DNA of 64,000 nt, from positions 1,550,001 to 1,614,000 of the forward strand of contig NZ_CP127161.1 in the NCBI RefSeq assembly GCF_030263895.1. Reading direction: 5' to 3'. The first letter of the stretch is position 1; the number at the start of each line of letters is the position of its first letter. Below are positions 1 to 10,032 of this stretch, in pieces. Both the position numbers and the translations under genes were made by a program. The notes beneath the pieces were generated by a model. The model was given only the letters and a program-made list of their open reading frames with translations. It was not told where the DNA came from and ran no database searches. The stretch comes from Proteiniborus sp. MB09-C3. Lineage in GTDB: Bacteria > Bacillota > Clostridia > Tissierellales > Proteiniboraceae.

Positions 1-1
1 A

Positions 2-2161
2 AGAGATGTGGGTCGAGCAATAAATATGTCCTATGGTGAAGTTGATTTTATTGCAAAGCAAATACCAATGGCTATCGGCATGACCATAGATAAGGCAATG
101 GAAATAAATAAAAAGCTATATGAATCATATGAAGATGATGATTCTGTAAAGGAACTTATAGATCTGGCAAGAGCTGTTGAAGGCTTGCCTAGACATACAT
201 CAACCCATGCAGCTGGAGTGGTTATTTCAAAGCTGCCTATAACTGAGTATGTTCCTTTAGCAAGAAACAATGAGAGTATTATTACACAGTTTACAATGAC
301 CGAGCTTGAAGAATTAGGCTTATTAAAAATGGACTTTTTAGGACTTAGGACACTTACTGTTATAAGAGATGCTGTAAAGCTCATTGAGGACAATCATGGA
401 ATTAAAATAGATTTTTCAGATTCAGATTATGATGATTCCAAGATATATAATATGTTTGCCAAGGGAGAAACCCTTGGAGTTTTCCAGTTTGAAAGCTCTG
501 GAATGAGACAGTTTTTAAAGGAGCTTAAGCCTACTGGCTTTGAGAATATTGTGGCTGCCAATTCTCTATACAGACCTGGCCCTATGAATCAGATACCTAG
601 ATATATAGAAAACAAAAATAATCCAGAGGCAGTTTCATATTTGCATCCTAAGCTAGAGCCTATACTTGATGTTACCTACGGCTGTATGGTATATCAGGAG
701 CAGGTAATGCAGATTGTGAGGGATATAGGTGGATTTTCTATGGGACGTTCTGACTTAGTAAGAAGAGCCATGGGAAAGAAAAAAATGGATGTGATGGAGC
801 AGGAGAGGCAGCACTTTATATATGGAAAGACTAATGAAAAAGGTGAAATAGAAATACCAGGCGCTATTAGAAATGGAGTAGATGAAGAGACTGCCAACAA
901 GATATATGATGAAATGATAGATTTTGCCAACTATGCCTTTAATAAATCTCACTCTGCCGCCTATGCAGTTGTAGCATATGAGACAGCTTGGCTTAAATAT
1001 TATTATCCTGTCGAATTTATGGCTGCATTGATAACGAGCATAATGGGAAATACAAATTCTGTTTCGCTTTATATTCAGGAATGTAAAAGACTCGGGATAA
1101 AAATACTTCCTCCTGATATTAATGAAAGCTACTCAAAATTTACAGTGAAGGACGGAGCAATTAGATTTGGGCTAGCAGCCATTAAAAATGTTGGCTCTGC
1201 TGCAATAGATTCTATAGTAAAAACAAGAAAAAATAGTGGGAAATTTCTTGGCTTTGTTGATTTCTGCCAAAGAGTAGACCTAAATGTCATAAACAAAAGA
1301 ATGCTTGAGAGTATGATTAAATGTGGAACCTTTGACTCTCTGGGGGCAAATAGGGCTCAGCTTTTAGCCATATATGAGAGAATAATAGAGGGTATAAACC
1401 AAGACAGAAAAAGGAATGTGGAAGGGCAATTTTCGTTATTTGAAGTAATAAGTCCTGAAAGCAATCCTGATTTAAGTCTGGATATATTGCCAAATATAAA
1501 AGAATTTCCAGAAAGAACTCTTTTATCAATGGAAAAGGAAATGATAGGAGTATATATCAGCGGCCACCCTCTTTCGTCCTTTGCTGAAGAGCTTAAAAAA
1601 CTTTCAAAGGTTACAACAGTTGATATAAATGAAGCAGTGGAAAATATAGGAGTAAGCACAACTTCTATTAGTGATGGAAATAAAGTTATTATGGGAGGAA
1701 TAATAGTAAAAAAACAGAATAAGATTACTAAAAATAATAATATGATGGCTTTTGCAACCTTAGAGGATTTATATGGTATAGTGGAGCTTATTATTTTTCC
1801 TGCAACCCTTGAAAAATATAATAAGTTTATATATGAAGACAGTATAGTAATGGTTGATGGAAGATTAAGCATAAATGAAGAGGAAGATCCAAAAATAATA
1901 GTAGAGACTATTAAACCCCTTGTAAAAGCTAGAAAAGAAAAAATTTATATAAAAATGCCTAGTTCAAAGCCTTTAGATTTTATTGAGGAGATAAAAAAGG
2001 TATTATCACAATATAGTGGTACAGTACCTGTGTATGTATATCTTGAAAAAAACAAGAGTACTATGATGGCTGATAGAGATTTATGGGTGGATGCTGAAAA
2101 TCAGGAGCTATTAAATAAACTTGAAAGCATGTTGGGAGAAGACTGCATAAAAGTTTGTTAG
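2..2161 (+). CDS. dnaE: DNA polymerase III alpha subunit, C-terminal part
   Basis: This is the replicative DNA polymerase catalytic subunit. The frame is open from base 2, so the gene is cut by the window start and about 719 residues remain of the roughly 1150 usual for DnaE; the PHP domain and first catalytic aspartates lie upstream. Visible family motifs are RHTSTHAAGVVIS, the palm motif KMDFLGLRTLT holding the third catalytic Asp, the fingers stretch GRSDLVRRAMGKKK, and FNKSHSAAYAVVAYETAWLK. A helix-hairpin-helix region and an OB-fold follow near the C-terminus. The first ATG (base 29) is internal, not a true start. The neighbours pfkA and pyk match a common clostridial order. Confidence 0.97.
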   Translation, partial: RDVGRAINMSYGEVDFIAKQIPMAIGMTIDKAMEINKKLYESYEDDDSVKELIDLARAVEGLPRHTSTHAAGVVISKLPITEYVPLARNNESIITQFTMTELEELGLLKMDFLGLRTLTVIRDAVKLIEDNHGIKIDFSDSDYDDSKIYNMFAKGETLGVFQFESSGMRQFLKELKPTGFENIVAANSLYRPGPMNQIPRYIENKNNPEAVSYLHPKLEPILDVTYGCMVYQEQVMQIVRDIGGFSMGRSDLVRRAMGKKKMDVMEQERQHFIYGKTNEKGEIEIPGAIRNGVDEETANKIYDEMIDFANYAFNKSHSAAYAVVAYETAWLKYYYPVEFMAALITSIMGNTNSVSLYIQECKRLGIKILPPDINESYSKFTVKDGAIRFGLAAIKNVGSAAIDSIVKTRKNSGKFLGFVDFCQRVDLNVINKRMLESMIKCGTFDSLGANRAQLLAIYERIIEGINQDRKRNVEGQFSLFEVISPESNPDLSLDILPNIKEFPERTLLSMEKEMIGVYISGHPLSSFAEELKKLSKVTTVDINEAVENIGVSTTSISDGNKVIMGGIIVKKQNKITKNNNMMAFATLEDLYGIVELIIFPATLEKYNKFIYEDSIVMVDGRLSINEEEDPKIIVETIKPLVKARKEKIYIKMPSSKPLDFIEEIKKVLSQYSGTVPVYVYLEKNKSTMMADRDLWVDAENQELLNKLESMLGEDCIKVC

Positions 2162-2203
2162 TGGATTTTATAATAAAACGAGTAGTGGAAACCTTAAAAT
2201 TTA

Positions 2204-2212
2204 TGGTATAAT
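2204..2212 (+). promoter_or_regulatory. Extended -10 promoter
   Basis: TGGTATAAT is a perfect -10 hexamer with the extended TGn element, 72 bases before the next gene's start. No good -35 is seen, as expected for an extended -10 promoter. It would drive the small ORF at 2285 and perhaps pfkA-pyk. Confidence 0.5.
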
Positions 2213-2284
2213 ATGCTTATAGTATCCATTCATAATAATATACAACAATTAAACTATAGAAATAGAAGCTTTGGAGGTCAAAAA

Positions 2285-2482
2285 ATGTGGACTGCAATAT
2301 ACATGGTAGAAGGTGCTGAAGCAGCTAAGAAATTACAGGAAAAATTAAAAGCCGAAGGTTTTCTAGTTAAGGTAAAACCTTTTTCAAAAGAAGGAGATAA
2401 TATAGTTTACAAAATATTGGTTCCAGAGTTTGAGGCAGATGATGCTCAAACTGTTTTAATAGATTTAGGTTTAGGGTACTAG
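2285..2482 (+). CDS. Small conserved hypothetical protein
   Basis: A 65-residue soluble acidic protein beginning MWTAIYMVEG. The open frame extends upstream to 2213, but the ATG at 2285 is preferred because GGAGGTC lies just upstream and the upstream extension would overlap the promoter. It has an alpha/beta ferredoxin-like look (alternating strands and the helix AEAAKKLQEKLKAEG), and its position between dnaE and pfkA suggests a conserved clostridial small protein. No catalytic motif is visible and no function can be assigned. Confidence 0.75.
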   Translation: MWTAIYMVEGAEAAKKLQEKLKAEGFLVKVKPFSKEGDNIVYKILVPEFEADDAQTVLIDLGLGY

Positions 2483-2554
2483 ACGTATATTTTAACGGTT
2501 TTAATTTTTAATTCGATTTTTATTAATTTTTAGCTAGGCTGGGACATTTAATGA

Positions 2555-3544
<990 letters not shown>

Positions 3545-3557
3545 GGGTGAAAGAAAC

Positions 3558-5315
3558 ATGAAAAAAACAAAAATTGTATGTACAATAGGACCTGCTTCTG
3601 AAAACGAACAAGTATTTGAAAAATTGGTTTTAAGTGGTCTAAATGTAGCTAGATTAAACTTTTCTCATGGAACACATGAAGAGCATCAAAGAAGAATTGA
3701 TGCTATAAAAAAGGTAAGAGAAAAGCTAGATATACCTGTGGCAATTATGCTAGATACTAAAGGACCTGAAATAAGAACAGGAGATTTTGAAAATGGTGTA
3801 GTGGACCTTGTTGAAGGTCAAGAATTTACTATAACTACTCGAGACATTATTGGTAATAGTGATATTTGCAGCATCACATATAAAGGGCTGCCTCAGGACG
3901 TTAGCACTGGAGACAGTATATTAATAGATGATGGACTCATTGAGCTAAAAATATTAGAGGTAACTAATGATACTGATATAAAGTGCATAGTCATAAATCC
4001 AGGACCAGTAAAAAATCATAAAGGGGTAAATGTACCGGGAATAAAAATCAATCTACCTGCAATAACACAAAAAGATATAGATGATATATTGTTTGGTATA
4101 GAAAATGAAATTGATTTTATTGCAGCTTCTTTTATCAGAAAGGCATCGGATGTCATAGAAATAAGAAAAATACTGGAAAATCACAAGGCTAACGATATTC
4201 AAATAATATCTAAAATAGAGAATCAAGAAGGCGTAGATAATATAGAAGAAATCATTCAGATTTCAGATGGAATAATGGTGGCAAGAGGGGATTTAGGCGT
4301 AGAAATACCTACTGAAGAAATTCCACTTGTTCAAAAGACTATTATTAAAAAATGTAATGAGGTAGGAAAGCCTGTTATTACAGCTACTCAGATGCTGGAT
4401 TCCATGATGAGAAATCCAAGACCTACAAGAGCGGAGGTCACTGATGTTGCAAATGCAATTTTTGATGGTACAGATGCTATAATGCTTTCTGGGGAAACGG
4501 CAGCAGGAAAGTATCCTATAGAAGCAGTTAAAACCATGGCTAATATAGCACTTAGAACAGAGCACTCACTTGATTATAAAGAAATGTTGAGAAATAAATC
4601 AATTGGAAAGGATATAACAGTTACTAATGCAATCAGTCATGCTACCGGTTCAACTGCAGAAGACTTAGGTGCTGCTGCTATTGTAACGGCTACCTCGTCA
4701 GGATATACTGCAAGGGCAGTTTCAAAATTTAGACCAAGTGCCCCCATTGTTGCAGTAACTCCTAAAAAAGATGTGATGAGAAAGCTTATGCTTGTATGGG
4801 GAGTCTATGCAATATTATCTAAAGGAGCGGACTCTACAGACGAAGTCATAGACTATTCAGTAAATAGTGCCATAGAAAAGGGTTATATCAAACAAGGAGA
4901 TTTAATAGTCATAACTGCTGGAATACCTGTAGGCGTGGCTGGAAGCACTAACTTAATAAAAGTTCATATTGTAGGAGAGATATTAGTGAAAGGGATAGGA
5001 ATAGGTAATAGTTCTGCAACGGGTCAGGTATGTATAGCAAATAATCTTAAAGACTTAGAAAATAAATTTGCAGATGGAAATATAATTGTTTCAATTGATA
5101 CAGACAGAGATATGGTGGCCTATATGGAAAGAGCTTCTGCCATAATTACAGAGCATGGAGGGCTTACATCTCATGCTGCAATAGTAGGATTAAATATTGG
5201 AAAGCCAGTAATTGTAGGCGCTAATGATGCAACGAAAATACTTAAAGATGGGGAAACCATTACAGTAGATAGTATAAGAGGATTAGTTTATAGAGGAGAA
5301 ACAACAGTACTATAG
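3558..5315 (+). CDS. pyk: Pyruvate kinase with C-terminal PEP-utiliser domain
   Basis: It transfers phosphate from phosphoenolpyruvate to ADP, the last step of glycolysis. At 585 residues it is longer than E. coli PykF and matches the Bacillus/Geobacillus form with an extra C-terminal domain. The N-terminal [29 protein letters not shown] and the block [17 protein letters not shown] are diagnostic. The extra domain (about residues 480-585) holds [13 protein letters not shown], the phosphohistidine-type motif of PEP synthase and EI. A strong terminator follows. Confidence 0.98.
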   Translation: MKKTKIVCTIGPASENEQVFEKLVLSGLNVARLNFSHGTHEEHQRRIDAIKKVREKLDIPVAIMLDTKGPEIRTGDFENGVVDLVEGQEFTITTRDIIGNSDICSITYKGLPQDVSTGDSILIDDGLIELKILEVTNDTDIKCIVINPGPVKNHKGVNVPGIKINLPAITQKDIDDILFGIENEIDFIAASFIRKASDVIEIRKILENHKANDIQIISKIENQEGVDNIEEIIQISDGIMVARGDLGVEIPTEEIPLVQKTIIKKCNEVGKPVITATQMLDSMMRNPRPTRAEVTDVANAIFDGTDAIMLSGETAAGKYPIEAVKTMANIALRTEHSLDYKEMLRNKSIGKDITVTNAISHATGSTAEDLGAAAIVTATSSGYTARAVSKFRPSAPIVAVTPKKDVMRKLMLVWGVYAILSKGADSTDEVIDYSVNSAIEKGYIKQGDLIVITAGIPVGVAGSTNLIKVHIVGEILVKGIGIGNSSATGQVCIANNLKDLENKFADGNIIVSIDTDRDMVAYMERASAIITEHGGLTSHAAIVGLNIGKPVIVGANDATKILKDGETITVDSIRGLVYRGETTVL

Positions 5316-5324
5316 TTTTCACAC

Positions 5325-5356
5325 AAGGCAGTATAACTTACTGCCTTTTATTTTTT
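5325..5356 (+). terminator. Rho-independent terminator after pyk
   Basis: AAGGCAGTA / TACTGCCTT form a 9-bp stem with a short loop, followed by a T-rich run (TTATTTTTTT). It ends the pfkA-pyk transcript. Confidence 0.85.
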
Positions 5357-5413
5357 TGCATAAATTGATATAATTAACCTGAAGGATGAAAATGTGTTTT
5401 GGAGGAATAATAC

Positions 5414-5848
5414 ATGATAAATGAAACTATTATTAGAACAAGATATGCAGAGACTGATCAGATGGGAATAGTATATCACGCAAATTACTTTGTTTGGTTT
5501 GAAATAGGAAGGACAGAATTTTTTAGACAGCTTAATATGAATTATAAAGAGTTAGAGGAGGAAAATATCCTCCTCCCAGTAATAGATGTAGGCTGCAAGT
5601 ATATACAATCTGCAAAATACGACGATGAAGTAGCTATTAAAACTAGGCTCACTAAATTGAAAGGGGTTAAGCTTGTATTTAGCTATGAGATAATAAGAAA
5701 AAACGATAATGTACTCTTAGCGGAGGGGTATACAAAGCATGCTTTTGTCACAAAGGAGCTTAAACCCGTGAACTTTAAAAAGAAAATGCCGCATGTATGG
5801 GAAGCGTTAGATCAAAGCATTGAAGGTGGAGATGATAGTGTTATTTAA
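5414..5848 (+). CDS. YbgC/4HBT-family acyl-CoA thioesterase
   Basis: A 144-residue hot-dog-fold thioesterase that hydrolyses an acyl-CoA to free acid and CoA; the acyl substrate cannot be read from sequence. The signature RYAETDQMGIVYHANYFVWF at residues 9-28 contains the catalytic Asp of the 4-hydroxybenzoyl-CoA thioesterase family. GGAGG precedes the ATG. Its 3' end overlaps the next gene, so the two are translationally coupled. Confidence 0.9.
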   Translation: MINETIIRTRYAETDQMGIVYHANYFVWFEIGRTEFFRQLNMNYKELEEENILLPVIDVGCKYIQSAKYDDEVAIKTRLTKLKGVKLVFSYEIIRKNDNVLLAEGYTKHAFVTKELKPVNFKKKMPHVWEALDQSIEGGDDSVI

Positions 5849-6233
5849 AATTTTTCTTCTGCTTACTATAGTTCCGATAGTTGAAATATTTATACTCTTT
5901 AAAATAGCAGAGGCTACTACTGTATGGACAACTATAGTTCTAGTTATTACAACGGGCTTTGTAGGCGCATATCTTGCTAAAAGAGAGGGGCTAGCTATTT
6001 TTACAAGTATAAAAATAGAATTAAGAGAAGGCAGGGTTCCAGGAAACCAGCTATTAAATGGTCTATGTGTACTAATTGGCGGAATTCTTCTAATAACCCC
6101 TGGATTATTAACGGATATAACGGGCTTTACACTAGTTTTGCCAGCAACAAGACAGTTTTATATAAGATTTATTAGAAAATGGTTATCAGATATGATTCAC
6201 ATGGGGAGCATAAATATTTTTTTTAGGAGATAA
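5832..6233 (+). CDS. fxsA: FxsA-family membrane protein
   Basis: A 133-residue inner-membrane protein with hydrophobic segments near residues 1-22, 26-46 and 75-100 and a basic C-terminus. The family (FxsA, suppressor of F exclusion of phage T7 in E. coli) is recognised from the PIVEIFILFKIA start and the GGILLITPGLLTDITGF motif. ATG 5832 is chosen over 5820 because AAGGTGG is correctly spaced from it. It overlaps the end of the thioesterase by 17 bases. Confidence 0.85.
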   Translation: MIVLFKIFLLLTIVPIVEIFILFKIAEATTVWTTIVLVITTGFVGAYLAKREGLAIFTSIKIELREGRVPGNQLLNGLCVLIGGILLITPGLLTDITGFTLVLPATRQFYIRFIRKWLSDMIHMGSINIFFRR

Positions 6234-6244
6234 GGGGGAGAAGC

Positions 6245-7255
6245 ATGGAAAAAAGGTTTTTAGGGAAAACAGGCCTAGAGATATCAGTAATTGGCTTTGG
6301 AGGTATCCCAATACAGAGAGTGGACAAGGAAGCTGCTGTAGATTTAATAGAGGAATTAAATAAACAAGGAATTAACTTTATTGATACAGCTAGAGGTTAT
6401 ACAATAAGTGAGGAATTAATAGGCTGTGGTCTAGAGAAGGCTGGAAGACATAATTTTATTCTAGCTACAAAATCTATGGTTAGAGATTATCAGGGAATGA
6501 AAAATGATATTGAAATAAGCCTTAAAAATTTAAGAACTGAATATATAGATCTCTATCAATTACATAATGTAAGAACGGAAGATGAATATAATAAGGTTAT
6601 AGGTGAAGATGGTGCATTAAGAGCGCTTAAAGAGGCAAAGGATAAAGGAAAAATAAAGCACATTGGCATAACTAGTCATGATTTAAACATACTTGAAAAA
6701 GGAATAGAATCTGGATGCTTTGAGACTATTCAATTTCCTTATAATCCAGTAGAGAGACAAGCAGAGGAATTATTTAAAAGGGCTAATAGTTTGGGACTTG
6801 GTGTTATAGTAATGAAGCCTTTAGCTGGCGGAGCAATTACTAATGCAGAGCTTTCCTTAAGATTTATATTAGAAAATCCACATGTTGGGGTAGCGATACC
6901 GGGCATGGATAGTATAGAGCAAATAAGGAAAAATGCTAGAGTTGGGAATGAATATAGAAAGCTTAATGATAGAGAAAGAGAAACAATTTTAGCAGAAGCT
7001 AAAGAGCTTGGAACAGAATTCTGTAGAAGATGCGGATACTGTGCACCATGTCCACAGGGAATTGATATACCTAATCAGTTTCTAATGGAGGGCTACTATA
7101 CAAGATACAGTCTTAAGGATTGGGCAAAGGAAAGGTATGCGGGCTTTAATAATAAGGCAAGTGACTGCATAGAATGTGGCCAATGCGAAACTAGATGTCC
7201 TTATGATTTACCTATAAGGAAGATGCTGAAGAAGGTTGCAAATATTTTAGGATAA
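6245..7255 (+). CDS. Aldo/keto reductase with C-terminal 4Fe-4S domain
   Basis: A 336-residue NAD(P)H-type oxidoreductase. The N-terminal TIM barrel has the family motifs IDTARGY (catalytic Asp/Tyr), a lysine in ATKS and a histidine in YQLHN. The C-terminal 75 residues carry two cysteine clusters, CRRCGYCAPCPQGIDIP and CIECGQCETRCPYDLP, the latter a 4Fe-4S ferredoxin motif. This fused form is common in anaerobic Firmicutes and probably draws electrons from ferredoxin; the substrate is unknown. It is the last gene before a terminator. Confidence 0.93.
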   Translation: MEKRFLGKTGLEISVIGFGGIPIQRVDKEAAVDLIEELNKQGINFIDTARGYTISEELIGCGLEKAGRHNFILATKSMVRDYQGMKNDIEISLKNLRTEYIDLYQLHNVRTEDEYNKVIGEDGALRALKEAKDKGKIKHIGITSHDLNILEKGIESGCFETIQFPYNPVERQAEELFKRANSLGLGVIVMKPLAGGAITNAELSLRFILENPHVGVAIPGMDSIEQIRKNARVGNEYRKLNDRERETILAEAKELGTEFCRRCGYCAPCPQGIDIPNQFLMEGYYTRYSLKDWAKERYAGFNNKASDCIECGQCETRCPYDLPIRKMLKKVANILG

Positions 7256-7333
7256 TTATGTATAAAATAGAATAAAAGGGTTAACAATAAATACTATGAC
7301 TGAAATAATATGGGGTATACTGGTTCTAGTTTT

Positions 7334-7361
7334 GGCACACCAAAGGGTGTGCCCTTTTTTT
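7334..7361 (+). terminator. Rho-independent terminator
   Basis: GGCACACC-AAA-GGGTGTGCC makes an 8-9 bp GC-rich stem followed by seven T. It ends the operon from the thioesterase to the aldo/keto reductase. Confidence 0.92.
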
Positions 7362-7530
7362 GCCTAACCCGTAGGACCAATCCTGTTGTAGGTTTATGAT
7401 AGGAGTGTCCGCTAGGACCAAATTTATGGGACTATAGGGAACAAATACATCCGTGTTGCGAGACTGGGAACATGAGTATAATGACTGAGAAAATATTATG
7501 ATCAATACTAAAATATGACAATAAAGCTAG
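7362..7530. other. Non-coding spacer with a short direct repeat
   Basis: No credible gene lies between the terminator and the next promoter. The nonamer TAGGACCAA occurs at 7372-7380 and again at 7413-7421, in a moderately structured stretch that I could not match to a known riboswitch. Confidence 0.4.
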
Positions 7531-7558
7531 TTTCATTAAAGAATCAATATGCTATAAT
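7531..7558 (+). promoter_or_regulatory. Sigma-A promoter for the M20 hydrolase
   Basis: TTTCAT (7531-7536), a 16-base spacer and TATAAT (7553-7558). The -10 is perfect and the -35 weak. Its position argues against a translation start at 7515 and supports the start at 7608. Confidence 0.55.
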
Positions 7559-7607
7559 AATATTGTATAAGGCTATATTTAAAACCAACGTAATGGGAGT
7601 GTACACA

Positions 7608-8816
7608 TTGTTTTCAGAGATTTTAAATATTAAAAGATTAATTGAGGAAGAAATTAAAAATATTGAGCAGGACATTATATTATGGAGAAGACATATTCAT
7701 CAAAACCCTGAATTGTCTTTTCATGAATATGAAACAAAAGAATATATTAAAAGCATATTAGAAACCTTTGAAGGGATTGAAATAGTCAGTTCTACAGATA
7801 CCAGTGTTATCGGAATATTACAAGGCAAAGAAAAGGGTGAGACAATAGCATTTAAGGCTGATATAGATGCACTTCCCATTCAAGAGGATTCAAATATAAG
7901 CTTTAAGTCAAAAAATGATGGAGTCATGCATGCTTGCGGACACGATGCTCATGCGGCTATGCTATTGGGAGCAGCAAAGGTTTTGAGTAAATTTAAGGAC
8001 AAAATGAAAGGTAATATAAAATTTATATTTCAACATGCAGAGGAAACTATTCCAAGCGGAGCTACTGAAATAATAGAAAAAGGCTTTATTGATGATGTAG
8101 ATATGATACTCTGTCTCCATGTCACACCTTTCTTAGCTTCTGGAGTACTTGGAACAAAGTCTGGTCCTATAACTTCTGCATTAGACAAGTTTTCTGTAAC
8201 AATAAAAGGTATAGGAGGTCATGCCTCCACACCAAACGAAACCATAGATCCAATAATAATGGGAGCTGAAATAGTTACTTCATTGCAGACTATAGTCTCA
8301 AGAACTGTATCTCCCTATATCCCTCAGGTAGTTTCTATAACTTATTTTAATACATTTAATACCTCGCACAGCATTATTCCTGACAGGGTTGTATTTGGCG
8401 GCAGTATAAGAAGTATAGATGAAACAACACGAATGCTTGTGAAAAATAGCATACATAATATAATAGATGGAATTACTAAAGCCTATGGTGGAGAATACGA
8501 GCTTGATATAGAACTAGGACATTCACCAACTATGAATGATAGCATGGTGGCTTTATTATCTGAAAAATTGATTAAAGAGAATTTTGAGGCAGGTACATTC
8601 AAAAAGTTAGATACTCCTTATTTAGTTGGAGATAGTTTTTCGTACTATGCAAAGGTTAAGCCAGCATGCTTTGTATCTCTTGGGATACGAAATGAAGACA
8701 TAGGCTCTATATACTATTGTCACAATGCAAAGTTCATGCTTGACGAATCTGCACTTTTGAATGGAGTAAGATTTTTAGCATTATTTGGTGCAAAACAGAC
8801 AATAGGTCTAATATGA
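7608..8816 (+). CDS. M20-family amidohydrolase (AmhX/IAA-conjugate hydrolase type)
   Basis: A metal-dependent hydrolase of N-acyl amino acids or aminoacyl conjugates. HACGHDAHAAMLLGAAKVL, HAEE and the lid-domain GGHAS are the metal-binding and dimer-interface signatures of the M20D group. The open frame runs back to 7515, but TTG 7608 has GGGAG seven bases upstream and lies after the promoter, giving about 402 residues starting LFSEILNIKRLIEEE; ATG 7593 is the alternative. It stands alone, convergent with tetR. No signal peptide is seen, so it acts in the cytoplasm. Confidence 0.88.
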   Translation: MFSEILNIKRLIEEEIKNIEQDIILWRRHIHQNPELSFHEYETKEYIKSILETFEGIEIVSSTDTSVIGILQGKEKGETIAFKADIDALPIQEDSNISFKSKNDGVMHACGHDAHAAMLLGAAKVLSKFKDKMKGNIKFIFQHAEETIPSGATEIIEKGFIDDVDMILCLHVTPFLASGVLGTKSGPITSALDKFSVTIKGIGGHASTPNETIDPIIMGAEIVTSLQTIVSRTVSPYIPQVVSITYFNTFNTSHSIIPDRVVFGGSIRSIDETTRMLVKNSIHNIIDGITKAYGGEYELDIELGHSPTMNDSMVALLSEKLIKENFEAGTFKKLDTPYLVGDSFSYYAKVKPACFVSLGIRNEDIGSIYYCHNAKFMLDESALLNGVRFLALFGAKQTIGLI

Positions 8817-8828
8817 ATAACTTAAAAT

Positions 8829-8993
8829 AAAAAAACATAAGTCTGGTAATCAGCATGGTCACTGAAAAAGTCTGTTTTTTGTTTGTCATTCTGAGATTCA
8901 GTCGAAGAATCTTATGTTCTCAATGCATGAGAGGCACTCAGGATGGCAAAAAGAACTTTTTCAGTAGCCTCATAGCCAGCTTATTTTTTTATT
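8829..8993. repeat. Long nested inverted repeat between convergent genes
   Basis: An imperfect palindrome of about 165 bp fills the gap between the M20 hydrolase and tetR. Outer arms: AAAAAAACATAAGTCTGG against CCAGCTTATTTTTTT. Middle arms: ACTGAAAAAGT against ACTTTTTCAGT. Inner arms: TTTGTCATTCTGAG against CTCAGGATGGCAAA. The inner part resembles the TGTCATTCTGAG...GAAGAATCT repeats scattered in clostridial genomes. With A and T runs at the ends it can act as a two-way terminator. Confidence 0.7.
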
Positions 8994-9546
8994 ACCTCTT
9001 TATACAGCCATAGAGGAGTATTTCGTAAAAGCTTTCAAACAATGGTATTTTTGATTCATTCATATCTAGCATATTTTCATTGTACGTAGTTTTCAAAAAA
9101 GATTGTGAAATAAAAGCTATGGTTATGGGATTAATATTAGGTTCAAATATGCCCAGTTCTATACCTTTAGAATATATGTTGATTAGCTTTTCAGTTTTAT
9201 ATTTCATAAGCTTTTGTAATTCTGAATATTTTTCTGGATAGTACAATTCTATTTCTTTTATGTTATTTTCATAAAAATCATAGGGCCTTGGAATAAATAA
9301 AAAGCAAACTATTTTAAGCTGTTCTACTATGCTGCTGCTTTCCTTTAATTCATGATTAAGAGAGTCATAATTTTTCTTTATATAATGGTCTAGGACTTCG
9401 TTTATCAATTCATCCTTACTCTCAAAGTATTCGTATATGGTTTTCTTACTTATCTTGAGACTTGATGCAAGTGTAGACATAGTAAGCTTTTTTAGTCCAT
9501 ATGTATTGGAGAGCCTATATACTTCATTTATTATATCTTCCTTCAA
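8992..9546 (-). CDS. TetR/AcrR-family transcriptional regulator
   Basis: A 184-residue repressor-type protein. Residues about 8-50 form the TetR helix-turn-helix (YGLKKLTMSTLASSLKISKK followed by TIYEYFESKDELI); the rest is a ligand-binding helical domain. The start is TTG at 9546, with GAGGT upstream on the minus strand. It is divergent from abgT across a 486-base region holding a perfect inverted repeat, so it may control the AbgT-M20 pair; the ligand is unknown. Confidence 0.9.
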   Translation of the reverse strand: MKEDIINEVYRLSNTYGLKKLTMSTLASSLKISKKTIYEYFESKDELINEVLDHYIKKNYDSLNHELKESSSIVEQLKIVCFLFIPRPYDFYENNIKEIELYYPEKYSELQKLMKYKTEKLINIYSKGIELGIFEPNINPITIAFISQSFLKTTYNENMLDMNESKIPLFESFYEILLYGCIKR

Positions 9547-9886
9547 AGTAATGACCTCACTTCTAATAGCAAAATTTTTTTATTTGCTTTCTTAATATTC
9601 TTAAAGAATCTTATAATATTATACCATAGTTTATATTACATAAGAATAAGAGCTCTGGCATAAAAACATATAAACTTCCACAAAATTCCCTTTGAAAAAC
9701 TATTTATTTATTTTTGGTTTCGTGATATAATTTTTCTAAAGATATTATTTAGAATATAAGCAATGAAAACGTTATCCATATTATTTTTGCTAATTGTTTA
9801 AAAAACATGTAACTAGCTTAAAACTGTTTTAAATAGCATATGATATTGATATATGTGCAATTTTTCACTGAGGATAATGACACCTA

Positions 9887-9918
9887 TTGGAAACTATAAA
9901 GCTAAAAACGGTTTCCAA
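9887..9918. promoter_or_regulatory. Perfect inverted repeat, possible TetR operator
   Basis: TTGGAAAC (9887-9894) and GTTTCCAA (9911-9918) are perfect 8-bp half-sites with a 16-base spacer, in the 486-base divergent region (9547-10032). A possible promoter (TTTCCA, then TATATA 18 bases later) overlaps the right half-site. The rest of the region is A/T-rich with no gene I can support. Confidence 0.4.
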
Positions 9919-10032
9919 AATGACTGTTTTGATACTATATAAGTTGTTCATACTCAATAAAAAGAAAATAATTGTGACTTTGCAATTATTAATAAAAAAC
10001 TCATTATCAATAAAAGAAAAGGGGGAAGTAAA

